This document shows, piece after piece, positions 24,722 to 34,222 of a DNA stretch of 64,000 nucleotides; position 1 is the first letter of the stretch, and every line of letters starts with the position of its first letter. Made by a program: the position numbers and the translations under genes. The stretch is from contig NZ_CAUFUE010000007.1 in assembly GCF_959029255.1 (NCBI RefSeq), positions 62,001 to 126,000 of the forward strand. The letters are read 5' to 3'. The notes under the pieces were generated by a model, which had not been told where the DNA came from, ran no database searches, and saw nothing but the letters and a program-made list of their open reading frames with translations. The stretch comes from an uncultured Bacteroides sp. Lineage in GTDB: Bacteria > Bacteroidota > Bacteroidia > Bacteroidales > Bacteroidaceae.

Positions 24722-24756
24722 CATCATTCACCATTAATAATTAATCATTAACTCAC
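24722..24756 (+). repeat. Heptamer tract before the yifB start
   Basis: CATCATT, CACCATT, AATAATT, AATCATT and AACTCAC occupy 24722-24756 in exact 7-bp steps, immediately before the GTG at 24757. Confidence 0.78.
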
Positions 24757-26295
24757 GTGCTCATTAAAGTTTTTGGAGCGGCTGTTCAAGGTATTGATGC
24801 AACCCTTATCACCATTGAAGTCAACAGCTCCAGAGGCTGTATGTTCTATCTCGTCGGACTGCCGGACTCTGCGGTCAAGGAAAGTCACCAACGCATTATT
24901 TCGGCGTTGCAGGTCAACGGATACCGGATGCCTACAAGTAATATTGTCATCAATATGGCTCCGGCGGATATCCGCAAGGAAGGCTCTGCCTACGACCTGC
25001 CTTTAGCTATCGGCATGTTGGGTGCCAATGAAGTGATTCAGTCCGATAAATTGGAAAACTATCTGCTGATGGGAGAATTGAGTCTGGACGGCAGCCTGCA
25101 ACCCATCAAAGGCGCTTTGCCAATTGCCATAAAAGCGAGGGAGCTAGGGTTTGAGGGTATCATCATTCCTAAACAAAACGCGCGCGAAGCAGCCGTTGTA
25201 AACAACCTGAAAGTATATGCGGCGGAAAACCTGAAAGAAGTGATTGAGTTCTTCAATGGAAAACAGGAACTCGAACCGGTACTAGTCAATACGCGTGAAG
25301 AGTTTTACGCCAGCCAAAGTACTTCCGACCTGGACTTTGCCGACGTGAAAGGGCAGGAGAACGTGAAGCGTGCCCTGGAAGTGGCGGCGGCAGGCGGACA
25401 CAACATACTCCTGATTGGAGCACCGGGCAGCGGCAAGTCCATGCTTGCCAAACGCCTTCCTTCCATACTACCGCCATTATCACTAGGCGAGAGCCTCGAA
25501 ACCACCAAGATACATTCGGTGGCGGGAACACTGGAAAAAGAAGGCGGACTTATTTCCAAGCGACCATTCCGCGACCCGCACCACACGATTTCCACCGTAG
25601 CCATGACCGGAGGGGGTAGCTTCCCCCAACCGGGAGAAATCAGTCTCGCCCACAACGGAGTACTGTTTCTTGATGAACTGCCGGAGTTCAACCGGAATGT
25701 ACTTGAAGTACTGCGGCAACCTCTGGAAGACCGGAAGATTACAATTTCACGTGTTAAATGCAAGGTGGAATACCCGGCAAGTTTCACGTTGGTTGCTTCT
25801 ATGAATCCTTGCCCTTGCGGATACTATAATCATCCCACTAAGGCTTGCGTGTGCAGTCCGGGGCAGGTACAGAAATACCTGAACCGCATTTCCGGTCCCT
25901 TGCTCGACCGTATCGACCTTCAAATCGAGGTAATACCGGTCCCGTTTGAAAAGATGTCCGATGCCCGTCCGGGCGAATCGAGTGAGAGTATCCGTGAGCG
26001 TGTGGTACGTGCCCGCCAAATTCAGGCTGAACGATATGCGGATGTTCCGGGTGTGTATTGCAACGCGCAGATGAACAGCAAGCTGCTTGCCCGCTATGCC
26101 CGTCCGGATGATAAAGGTCTTGAGTTGCTAAAGAATGCCATGAACCGCTTCAATCTTTCGGCACGTGCCTACGACCGCATCTTAAAGGTATCGCGCACCA
26201 TTGCCGACCTTGAAGGCGGCGAATCAATACAACCCGCTCATCTGGCGGAAGCTATCGGATATAGAAATCTGGATAGGGAAGATTGGGCGGGATAA
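24757..26295 (+). CDS. YifB/ComM-family AAA+ ATPase (Mg-chelatase-like)
   Basis: This 512-residue protein starts with GTG (the frame VLIKVFGAAVQGIDATLITIEV is the family's opening). An N-terminal ChlI-like domain to about 170 (GLPDSAVKESHQRIISAL) is followed by the AAA+ domain with Walker A GAPGSGKSM near residue 222, FRDPHHTIS, Walker B LFLDELPEF and the Cys-rich CPCGYYNHPTKACVC. A C-terminal Mg-chelatase domain ends the protein. ComM, the Gram-negative homologue, is a helicase that aids branch migration during natural transformation. The same role in Bacteroides is inference. Confidence 0.93.
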   Translation: MLIKVFGAAVQGIDATLITIEVNSSRGCMFYLVGLPDSAVKESHQRIISALQVNGYRMPTSNIVINMAPADIRKEGSAYDLPLAIGMLGANEVIQSDKLENYLLMGELSLDGSLQPIKGALPIAIKARELGFEGIIIPKQNAREAAVVNNLKVYAAENLKEVIEFFNGKQELEPVLVNTREEFYASQSTSDLDFADVKGQENVKRALEVAAAGGHNILLIGAPGSGKSMLAKRLPSILPPLSLGESLETTKIHSVAGTLEKEGGLISKRPFRDPHHTISTVAMTGGGSFPQPGEISLAHNGVLFLDELPEFNRNVLEVLRQPLEDRKITISRVKCKVEYPASFTLVASMNPCPCGYYNHPTKACVCSPGQVQKYLNRISGPLLDRIDLQIEVIPVPFEKMSDARPGESSESIRERVVRARQIQAERYADVPGVYCNAQMNSKLLARYARPDDKGLELLKNAMNRFNLSARAYDRILKVSRTIADLEGGESIQPAHLAEAIGYRNLDREDWAG

Positions 26296-26336
26296 CCTAC
26301 GAAAAGGAACAAGGGCAGCTATCCCTCCCAAGCTGA

Positions 26337-27479
26337 TTACTCGGCTACAGAGAATTTATAAATACATCTGCTGTTATATTTTTCTCCCGGTCGCAATACG
26401 GCTGAAGGCCACTCCGGTTTGTTGGGGGTATCGGGATATTTCTGCGTTTCGAGGCAGACAGATGCACGCTGAGCATAGACAATGCCTTTCTTACCGGATA
26501 AACTGCCATCAAGGAAGTTGCCCGCATAGACCTGAATACCCGGTTCATTGGTATATACATCCAGTATAATACCGGTTTTCGGTGACTCCAACGTTGCGCA
26601 TTTCTGAGTAATATCTCCACGGGTATTCAGCACCCAATTATGGTCGTAACCGTTTCCATTCTTCAGTTGCTCGAAATCGTAATGATTGATGCGCTGACCG
26701 ATAGACATGGGTGTTCTGAAATCCATATCCGTACCTTCCACACTTGCAATCTCACCTGTCGTCATAAATGTACTGTCCACCGGCGTATAGTAATCGGCAT
26801 TGATAGTCAGCAGATAATCTGCATTGGAATTGGCTGGATTGCCCTCCAGATTGAAATAAGAGTGGTTGGTCATATTGACTATGGTCGGTTTGTCCGTTTC
26901 AGCGGCATAACTGATATCGATTGCATTATCATCTGTCAAACGGAATGTAACCTTGCAAGTCAGATTACCTGGAAAACCTTCTTCACCGTCTTCCGACAAA
27001 TAGGAAAGCGTCAGAGCTTGCGGCTCCACCATATCGACATCATAAACACGATATTGAAATCCTTTCGGTCCGCCATGCAGGCAATGACCGAAGTTATTCC
27101 GGGGCAACTGATACTCTTGACCGTCGAGAGCGAATTTGCCTTGATTGATACGGTTTGCATACCGCCCGATAGAAGCTCCGAAATCAGAAGGATACTTTAT
27201 GTAGTCCTGAATCGAATCGAAGCCCAACACTACGTCTTTCATAGTACCCTCTTTATCAGGAACCATCACGGAAACGATTCGTCCGCCAAAATTAGTGATG
27301 CAGACTTCCATTCCATTTTTATTCTTCAGAACAAACAAGTCTGTCGACTTACCATCTACTTCCGTCTGGAAGTTTGCTCTTTTCAACCCGGAGTCGGTAG
27401 CATCCTGCTGAACTTGTTTTCCGTTGCAAGCTGACAGAACAATCAGCAAGCCAATAACCAAACCACTTAAATTTTTCAT
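26337..27479 (-). CDS. galM: Aldose 1-epimerase (mutarotase), lipoprotein
   Basis: This 380-residue protein has a lipoprotein signal peptide (LIVLSAC, Cys18) and then a galactose-mutarotase fold. Motifs are NFGGRIVSVMVPDKEG, IGRYANRINQGKF, HGGPKGFQYRVYDV (catalytic His), TNHSYFNLEG (second His) and GIQVYAGNFLDGS near the C-terminus. It interconverts alpha and beta anomers of aldoses, here outside the cytoplasm. It is the last gene of the minus-strand PUL, 61 bp after the preceding stop, and may be part of that operon or a separate gene. It is convergent with yifB. Confidence 0.92.
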   Translation of the reverse strand: MKNLSGLVIGLLIVLSACNGKQVQQDATDSGLKRANFQTEVDGKSTDLFVLKNKNGMEVCITNFGGRIVSVMVPDKEGTMKDVVLGFDSIQDYIKYPSDFGASIGRYANRINQGKFALDGQEYQLPRNNFGHCLHGGPKGFQYRVYDVDMVEPQALTLSYLSEDGEEGFPGNLTCKVTFRLTDDNAIDISYAAETDKPTIVNMTNHSYFNLEGNPANSNADYLLTINADYYTPVDSTFMTTGEIASVEGTDMDFRTPMSIGQRINHYDFEQLKNGNGYDHNWVLNTRGDITQKCATLESPKTGIILDVYTNEPGIQVYAGNFLDGSLSGKKGIVYAQRASVCLETQKYPDTPNKPEWPSAVLRPGEKYNSRCIYKFSVAE

Positions 27480-27540
27480 ATACTATCTTTATTAATTGTG
27501 CGAATGAGGAGTTGAAGTTGACTATGCATTGCGTGAATCA

Positions 27541-29580
27541 TCACTTTAGCAAGAATTTCTCTGCACGCCCCGGCGTAAAGAGTTCCCATAAGGAAGCCAC
27601 CGTCCATCCCGGAGCGAAGATATCATTGTAATAGCCCTTGCCGTTACGTCCGTAGTCCCAGTTGGTATGTTGCACCACTTCAGGATAATATCCGGTTTTA
27701 GCTATACCACATAAGTGGTTCTCATAGGGCAACAACTGGCGCATTGAAGTGGAAATAACTTCCGCAAAATCAGCAAAACGCCGTTCATCATACTCTTTCG
27801 ACAACCATTGGAGTACCGAAGCAAACTCGAATACAAACACATCGATATGATTATTCTCAACAGATACGTTTCCCCAACCACGTGTCTTCAAACCAATATC
27901 TCCCAGCATTTGTCCTTGAGCAAAAGGTACATCCCACAGATAGTACCAAGACAGAGCGAAATAAGCGGCTTTCCGCGCCAAGTCTGCATAATGGCGGCTT
28001 TCTTCCCCCTTGGTCACCAATGCCAGATAATAGGTGGCAGTAGCCGAATAGAGCGATGCTTCTTTATCCTCACAATTAGCATCCAGCGTAGAAGAGAAAT
28101 AATCGGCCTTTGAAATCAACTCATTTTCCAGATAGGTCACAGTACGTTTAGCACTTGCCAGATAGCGTTTATCCTTGAAATACTTATACCCCATCACTAA
28201 AGGTAACGTAGCCGAAGGAGTACTTCCTCCGCTCGCATCTACAACAGAGAAATCGTCACGGAACTTACGCGGGAAACTTCCATCCCCATTTTGCAGGTTC
28301 AGAAACATATCCAGCATACGTTTCAAACGGCTCTCCCACTCCGGATACCTGCGCCCATATTCTTTTTCATAGTCCAGAAAATGCAACATTGCATAAATAC
28401 CTTCGGATTGGCGGCGAATACTATGAATGGGTTCTTCGAAATCTTTATCAAAATCGACATATTCTTTGAAAAAGCCCGCCTCAGTAAAACCATTCTTCAG
28501 ATAACTATCAAAAACTTTCAAGCTGTTCGCTTTTAAATCTTCCCGCCCCTGTTGCCAGCCATATTCCCAAGCATTGAAGGAGTTTAATAAGACACGACCG
28601 ATGAAGCCGACTTCGGCCTTACCATTGCCATTACAATCAGCTATTTTAAGATGTATTCCTGAATTATAAGTCAACGGATGATTCTCCACCAAGCTACTCA
28701 CAAAAAACTCACTAATAGTTTGCTTCATATCAGCTACTGAAAAAGGAGTAGCTACAGGTTGTGGCTTATATGTATCATAGCAATATTCCCACGTCTGACG
28801 AATAAAATCGGAAAAATCATCTCCTGAGCTTTCCCGCAAAATCCATTTTAATGAAAGCGTTTGTCCCTTTCGTAATAGTTGAAATGCCTTTACAGCAGGC
28901 GCCAATGTCAACTTACGTATATATGTTTTAGGAGCTTCTTGATAAGGAAATCCGAAAGAAAGCGCAGATATTCCATCTATATTTTCAAAACCGGTAAACC
29001 CCAACGAAGTTTCTCCGGAAAGAATAATTTCCCCCTCCTTATGTGTAGTCAGAACTTCTTGCTGAAAATCATCCAAACGGGTTACTGTTACATACTTACG
29101 TTCTTTTTCACAAAATATGCCTGTCAAAGGTGCACTCAACCTATCTTCCCGCACCAACCAACTATCCGATGTATGAAACGAAGGAGCTTCATGGGGGGAA
29201 CGAAGATTACGACGATACCAAAAACCCGGAAGATAGAATTGGCAATCATTATGCTTGAAACCGGTCAAGAAATGTTGGCTATAATTAAAATAAACATCTT
29301 GTATCGCTGTAAGTTGTACCATCAAACAGACTTGCCCTTCTTGTTCCTCAATTTTATGAAAAACAAGAACAGGTAATTGTTCATTAGACGTCCACTCATA
29401 ATTAAAATAACTATTCTGCAATTTCTGGGCATGAAGTAAATAACTCTTTGCTTCATTACCCGGAACCTTAACCGCCAGAGACACTTGCATCTTTTCAGGT
29501 ATATAATTTACCGCCCATAAAGAAGTAGTACAAAACAAAAGGATTGTACATCTAATTATATTTTCTACTATATGTTTCAT
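27541..29580 (-). CDS. Secreted protein of unknown family, predicted beta-domain plus (alpha/alpha)-barrel
   Basis: This 679-residue protein has a signal peptide (to about SLWA, residue 23). The first 270 residues look like a beta-sandwich (QVSLAVKVPGNE, PQ-type strands). The rest looks like a helical toroid of glycosidase or lyase type, with repeated helix pairs and conserved-looking stretches AEVGFIGRVLLNSFNAW, NLQNGDGSFPRKFRDD, ASGGSTPSATLPLVMGY, RGWGNVSVENNHIDVFVFEF and YGRNGKGYYNDIFAPGWT. I do not recognise a named GH or PL family. It starts 3 bp after the GH43-GH106 stop, so it is co-transcribed in the PUL. Its place beside two unsaturated-uronyl hydrolases makes a glycan-cleaving role likely; the reaction is unknown. 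Confidence 0.6.
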   Translation of the reverse strand: MKHIVENIIRCTILLFCTTSLWAVNYIPEKMQVSLAVKVPGNEAKSYLLHAQKLQNSYFNYEWTSNEQLPVLVFHKIEEQEGQVCLMVQLTAIQDVYFNYSQHFLTGFKHNDCQFYLPGFWYRRNLRSPHEAPSFHTSDSWLVREDRLSAPLTGIFCEKERKYVTVTRLDDFQQEVLTTHKEGEIILSGETSLGFTGFENIDGISALSFGFPYQEAPKTYIRKLTLAPAVKAFQLLRKGQTLSLKWILRESSGDDFSDFIRQTWEYCYDTYKPQPVATPFSVADMKQTISEFFVSSLVENHPLTYNSGIHLKIADCNGNGKAEVGFIGRVLLNSFNAWEYGWQQGREDLKANSLKVFDSYLKNGFTEAGFFKEYVDFDKDFEEPIHSIRRQSEGIYAMLHFLDYEKEYGRRYPEWESRLKRMLDMFLNLQNGDGSFPRKFRDDFSVVDASGGSTPSATLPLVMGYKYFKDKRYLASAKRTVTYLENELISKADYFSSTLDANCEDKEASLYSATATYYLALVTKGEESRHYADLARKAAYFALSWYYLWDVPFAQGQMLGDIGLKTRGWGNVSVENNHIDVFVFEFASVLQWLSKEYDERRFADFAEVISTSMRQLLPYENHLCGIAKTGYYPEVVQHTNWDYGRNGKGYYNDIFAPGWTVASLWELFTPGRAEKFLLK

Positions 29581-29583
29581 ATC

Positions 29584-32500
29584 CTATTCAATTTCTATTT
29601 TCTTACCAGGTATTAAACGCACAGGGCCTATCAAACCCGATTCCACCAATGGAGAGTCTATCCTGTAATGCTTCCATGTAGTGAAGGTCACTCTTCCTCC
29701 TTGTGGCTTATCTTCACCATTTTTATACCAGTCCGGCAGTTTCTTAATTGCACCACGGCTTAATGCACCGATGCCATTCATCCCTCCTCCCGGCACATAT
29801 TCATTCTCCTCGGGTAATTGCTCATCACCGATCAATCGGTTAGTCCATAGGTTTGTCACCTTTACTACCAAAGTATTATTTCCTGGTTTTAATACATCAG
29901 TAACATCCAAAGCGTATGGACGAGACCATAAAGTTCCTTTATTTATGCCATTGACAATTACTTCAGCAATCACTTCCACTTCACCTAAATCTAGGTAAAC
30001 GACTTTATTTTTAGATAACATTGAAGATTTTACCTTAAAGTTTGTATGGTAAGTTGCTGTTCCCGAGAAATACTTGACCCCTGTATCAGTATGTTTATGT
30101 AAAGAAAATAACTTTGGCATAGTAATCTTCTCGGGAGCTCCTAATCCCTTAGGGAAATAGACTTCCCACTTTCTATCTATCGCAACAGATTTTCCTATAT
30201 CATCTACAGTTATCTCTTTGCATTCTCCTTCCGAAGTCATAGAAGTATATGAGCCATCGGCCCAAACTATCATAGAACCTGTATCTGTACACGACATCAA
30301 ATCTAAAGAACATTCGTTTTCCATCATTTCCCGACCTTTACTTATTTCATCGCGTATCTCTTTATCAGATAAAACTTTCGAATATAAAACAGGAATATTC
30401 ATATCTCCATTATAATAAGATGCTCCTTCTTTCAATTTAGTGGCATTTAAGCCAGGATGTATAATTTGACAAGATTTTGTTCCTGAAACCACAAATTCGC
30501 CATTCACATATATTGAAGGCATTCCCTCCTTATATATAAGACAAACATGAGTCCAACCTTCAATTGATTTCTCAGCTGCCAACTTAAATACCGGATAACC
30601 TTTCTCATTTTCCCAAACAGCAATTCCGTTCCGTCCTATAGCTAAGCCGCAAGTAGCATGCCCTTGTCCATACATCTGTTCCCCACACGATGGATAAATA
30701 GCATAATATTCAGTCCAAGGATGAGGAATATATCCCATAGGATTATCTATGTTCAACATCACATCTGATTCCGGCTTTACCCATAGTGCAACAGAGAAAC
30801 CATTTTTTATATCAGAATACATTGCCTGATTGTATTTCACTCCATCCCTCTCTGAAGCATCAACTATACTTTTTCCATTTCTTTGAATAGACCGGGCAAC
30901 AGTTTGTATAGGTAAATCAGAACGAAAGATTACAAAGACAGAGCCGTATGCATCTAATTGTATAGGTACCGATATTGTCTCTCCATTAATGTGATATACC
31001 ATAGCACGGGATATTTTACCTGTTATCGGATTCCAGAATTCTGGTATTTTACCCTTAACACGGAAGTTACATACGACTTCTTCCGTAGTTCTACGTTGGT
31101 TGGTAATAAAATAAGCTTCAGCATCTCCTATTCTGCGGTGAATGTAACGTATTGGAGCACTATTAGGATTAGATACTACTTTAAAATCCGGGATGAGTTG
31201 TATATCAGCAAATATTTCATCTAAAGGAATTCCCCAAAAGACTTTTCCTTTTCCTACTGTGCGCTTTATAACAGAAGTTTGTGTTGTTCCCCATAACTCG
31301 TCACAAATCTGATTAAAGTTTTTTTCATCTTCCACTGAATGGTATAACAACCCAACAGTTTGTATTGGACGAGAGCCTACTATAGTTAACCCTTGTTCCA
31401 CCATACTACGGAGCTTCTTCAATAAGTTCAGTGATATGTGATTTTGTTCTTGCAATACAAGTACCCGATAGCTCATCCCGTCTGGTAAACTCAAACGTCC
31501 CTTGTTCATACAAGTCTTATTCAACAAAGTTTCGGTATTCATCAAATCATAATCATATCCTTCAACCGGAACCGGATTTAGTTCTTTACGATGTACCTTT
31601 GTATATCCAACAATATTATCTCCAATAAAATAGGCTAAATCAGCTACAAATAAACCCTCTTGCAATATTGTCTGACAGCGATTTAAATAATCCATCCACG
31701 CCTTAGAAGGTTCCCACCAAGTATTCGTTCTATCAAAATGAACACCCCAAGGTCCTAGGGTCATGGCAGGTGCTGCATTGGGATGTGGTTGCATAGCATA
31801 ACGATGAACTACCATTCGATTAATTCCTTCAGTATATGCCTTATCACCGACAGCCTTTAAAGCAAATGGATACTCTTGCCATCTACCTGACTCCGGTTCA
31901 GATGTATATGCTTCTGCGCCTACCACTTTTTGACCATTAATATGAGCTATGGAAGAAGCTAATTTCGTTGTACGACGCATCATCAGATTGTTCTGAAAAA
32001 TAGCAGACAAGCCATTCCAGAATTCCCCCATCACCCCATCTACACGAGAGCCAATTTGCAATTCCTCCATTGGACCACGATCGTATGGTTCACAATATGA
32101 AACTAAACCATATTGATCACATAAAGCATTAAACTCTCCATAATAATTATCTGCAAGCAAATCAGCTTGCAGACGACGTATATCCCACAAAAAGCGTTCA
32201 GTAAGTTCTTTACTTTCAACAATTTTACCAGTCATCGCCGGCAAATATTTAATGAGATCATATCCCATTCTTGCACTAAATTCATTTTCAAATCCTGAAG
32301 TCCAATTTTGCATTCCGACTTCCCAGCTATCTATTTCTAAGCCAATTTGAATCTGGTTAACATAGGGTTTTATTAACGGATATAGTATATCCATCATTTT
32401 ATTAAAATGGAGTTTTATAGCTTCTTTATTAAATTTATCACATTCCAATCCTACTCCCGTATCAGGAGCTGCACAATTTTGTCTGCCGGTTGAAGTATGA

Positions 32501-34212
32501 CCTAAACGAATAACAGTCCATTCACCAGCTGGTGCTTTCCAATGTAATCTTCCGTTAGGATCTACTTTCTGTGACAAATCAATAATATCTTCCAAACGAA
32601 TAATTTGCGATGGTTCAAATACCTTTATCTCAATTAGTCCTTTATAATTAAAAGTACTATTATTTAAAGACTTCCAATCAGAAAATGGTACTGGATTTCC
32701 ATTTTTGAAAGAAGGAAAAGCAAGTACAGCTATATCTTTGTAATAATTACATTCAGTTACCGGTTGGGGTAAAACAGTCTCTACTAATTCTCCACCAGAT
32801 ATTTTTGTCTCACTCCAAGTTAACTTTTGCATAGAATATTCCGGTGTAATCCATGGACCACCACTAGAAGACCATCCGGGACAATTATGCATCACATAAT
32901 CAATACCAAGCCGTGCAGCTTCTTTGATAGCATGTGCTTTTAGCTCAGACCACTCCTTACTTAAATAAGTGACCGGTCCTTTAGGAATGCCGGTTCCTCC
33001 CTCTAAATTAAAAACTCCGCCGATTCCAATACGATGCATTGCTTCTAAATCTTTCGTAATTCCTTCTTTCGTAATATTACCATTCATCCAGAACCAATAA
33101 GTATACGGGCGAGCAGATAAAGAAAGTTTCGAAAAATCCTGTTCTAACTCAACCATCGGCTTAATCTTCACCAAAGACTCACTACCAGAAGGTAAAGAAA
33201 GTTTTTTCCCTGTAGGTACGGGCTTACCAAAAACAGGCATACCTGAAGCATCAAACGTAAATTTTTGTAATCGTATATCACGCTTCCAACCAGGAGTTCG
33301 TTCTTTTTTTGTATGATAGTAAATATAATATTCTTTATCGTCAGGAGAAGTCGTAAAACTTGCATGCCCTACTCCAAAAACATCATTCGTTCCTTCAAAA
33401 ATGGGTTCTTCACTTTTAATCCAATTTTTAGGATTTAACAAGTCTGCATCTTGATCTTTCAAACGCAGACAGGATAACTTATATGTATCTAACCAAGATT
33501 GTCCGCATGAATAAACAATAAATACATCTTTCCCATGTTTCAAGATTTGTGGACCTTCATTAAGAGGGAGATCCCCTTGTTCATAATATCTATCAGGTGA
33601 AGAGATTTTTACTCTACCAGAAGCCATTGTCCAAGGGTTCTCCATCTTGGCAATGTACAAATGTTGCTTTGTTTTATCCGTTACTTCCTTATTCTCCCAA
33701 CCTGACCAAACTGCATATAATTGTCCTTTATGTTCCAATAAAGTCATATCAATAGCCCATCGATTATTTTCCCAGTCCCCCAAAACATCACCTGTAAACA
33801 ACATTCCCTTATCTATGTATTTACCCATTGCATCGGAGGATACAGACTCTAATACTCCTGTCTTTTGATGAATGAAAGGAGGCCCACTATACCCTGCCGC
33901 ATAGAAGATATACCATTTACCCTTCCAAAAATGAATTTCAGGAGCCCAAATACAAGTAGAATTCCACTTTCCCTTTGCTGGATTTTCCCACACACGAATA
34001 AGAGGATTCAACTTATGAAGGTCACGTGAACGAGATACACCAATTCCACCAGGTACACCACCACAATAATAATACCATCCTTCATGTTTCATAACCCAAG
34101 GATCAGCGCCAGAAGGTAAAATTGGGTTCGTATAATAGTTTTCCTGTCCACTCACTACGAATGAACAGAATAACATCATTATCCAGAATGATAATCTTAA
34201 CATCATAATCAA
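29584..34212 (-). CDS. GH43-GH106 fusion: arabinosidase/xylosidase-like domain plus alpha-L-rhamnosidase
   Basis: This 1542-residue secreted protein has a signal peptide to about SGQ23. Residues 25-340 form a GH43 five-bladed propeller with the catalytic triad visible: base Asp37 in SGADPWV, modulator Asp155 in WAIDMT and acid Glu219 in LNEGP. From about 365 to the end is a GH106-type rhamnosidase (YWFWMNGNITKEGI, GGVFNLEGGTG, MHNCPGWSSSGGPWI, EIDSWEVGMQNW). A LamG-like insert at about 1115-1295 (GFSVALWVKPES, GWTHVCLIYKEG) precedes the C-terminal beta-sandwich (LDLGEVEVIAEVIVNG; LWSRPYALDVTDVL). Both activities remove terminal sugars; the GH43 sugar could be L-arabinose or D-xylose. It lies between GH88 and the unknown barrel protein. 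Confidence 0.88.
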   Translation of the reverse strand: MIMMLRLSFWIMMLFCSFVVSGQENYYTNPILPSGADPWVMKHEGWYYYCGGVPGGIGVSRSRDLHKLNPLIRVWENPAKGKWNSTCIWAPEIHFWKGKWYIFYAAGYSGPPFIHQKTGVLESVSSDAMGKYIDKGMLFTGDVLGDWENNRWAIDMTLLEHKGQLYAVWSGWENKEVTDKTKQHLYIAKMENPWTMASGRVKISSPDRYYEQGDLPLNEGPQILKHGKDVFIVYSCGQSWLDTYKLSCLRLKDQDADLLNPKNWIKSEEPIFEGTNDVFGVGHASFTTSPDDKEYYIYYHTKKERTPGWKRDIRLQKFTFDASGMPVFGKPVPTGKKLSLPSGSESLVKIKPMVELEQDFSKLSLSARPYTYWFWMNGNITKEGITKDLEAMHRIGIGGVFNLEGGTGIPKGPVTYLSKEWSELKAHAIKEAARLGIDYVMHNCPGWSSSGGPWITPEYSMQKLTWSETKISGGELVETVLPQPVTECNYYKDIAVLAFPSFKNGNPVPFSDWKSLNNSTFNYKGLIEIKVFEPSQIIRLEDIIDLSQKVDPNGRLHWKAPAGEWTVIRLGHTSTGRQNCAAPDTGVGLECDKFNKEAIKLHFNKMMDILYPLIKPYVNQIQIGLEIDSWEVGMQNWTSGFENEFSARMGYDLIKYLPAMTGKIVESKELTERFLWDIRRLQADLLADNYYGEFNALCDQYGLVSYCEPYDRGPMEELQIGSRVDGVMGEFWNGLSAIFQNNLMMRRTTKLASSIAHINGQKVVGAEAYTSEPESGRWQEYPFALKAVGDKAYTEGINRMVVHRYAMQPHPNAAPAMTLGPWGVHFDRTNTWWEPSKAWMDYLNRCQTILQEGLFVADLAYFIGDNIVGYTKVHRKELNPVPVEGYDYDLMNTETLLNKTCMNKGRLSLPDGMSYRVLVLQEQNHISLNLLKKLRSMVEQGLTIVGSRPIQTVGLLYHSVEDEKNFNQICDELWGTTQTSVIKRTVGKGKVFWGIPLDEIFADIQLIPDFKVVSNPNSAPIRYIHRRIGDAEAYFITNQRRTTEEVVCNFRVKGKIPEFWNPITGKISRAMVYHINGETISVPIQLDAYGSVFVIFRSDLPIQTVARSIQRNGKSIVDASERDGVKYNQAMYSDIKNGFSVALWVKPESDVMLNIDNPMGYIPHPWTEYYAIYPSCGEQMYGQGHATCGLAIGRNGIAVWENEKGYPVFKLAAEKSIEGWTHVCLIYKEGMPSIYVNGEFVVSGTKSCQIIHPGLNATKLKEGASYYNGDMNIPVLYSKVLSDKEIRDEISKGREMMENECSLDLMSCTDTGSMIVWADGSYTSMTSEGECKEITVDDIGKSVAIDRKWEVYFPKGLGAPEKITMPKLFSLHKHTDTGVKYFSGTATYHTNFKVKSSMLSKNKVVYLDLGEVEVIAEVIVNGINKGTLWSRPYALDVTDVLKPGNNTLVVKVTNLWTNRLIGDEQLPEENEYVPGGGMNGIGALSRGAIKKLPDWYKNGEDKPQGGRVTFTTWKHYRIDSPLVESGLIGPVRLIPGKKIEIE

Positions 34213-34222
34213 ACAGGTTTCA

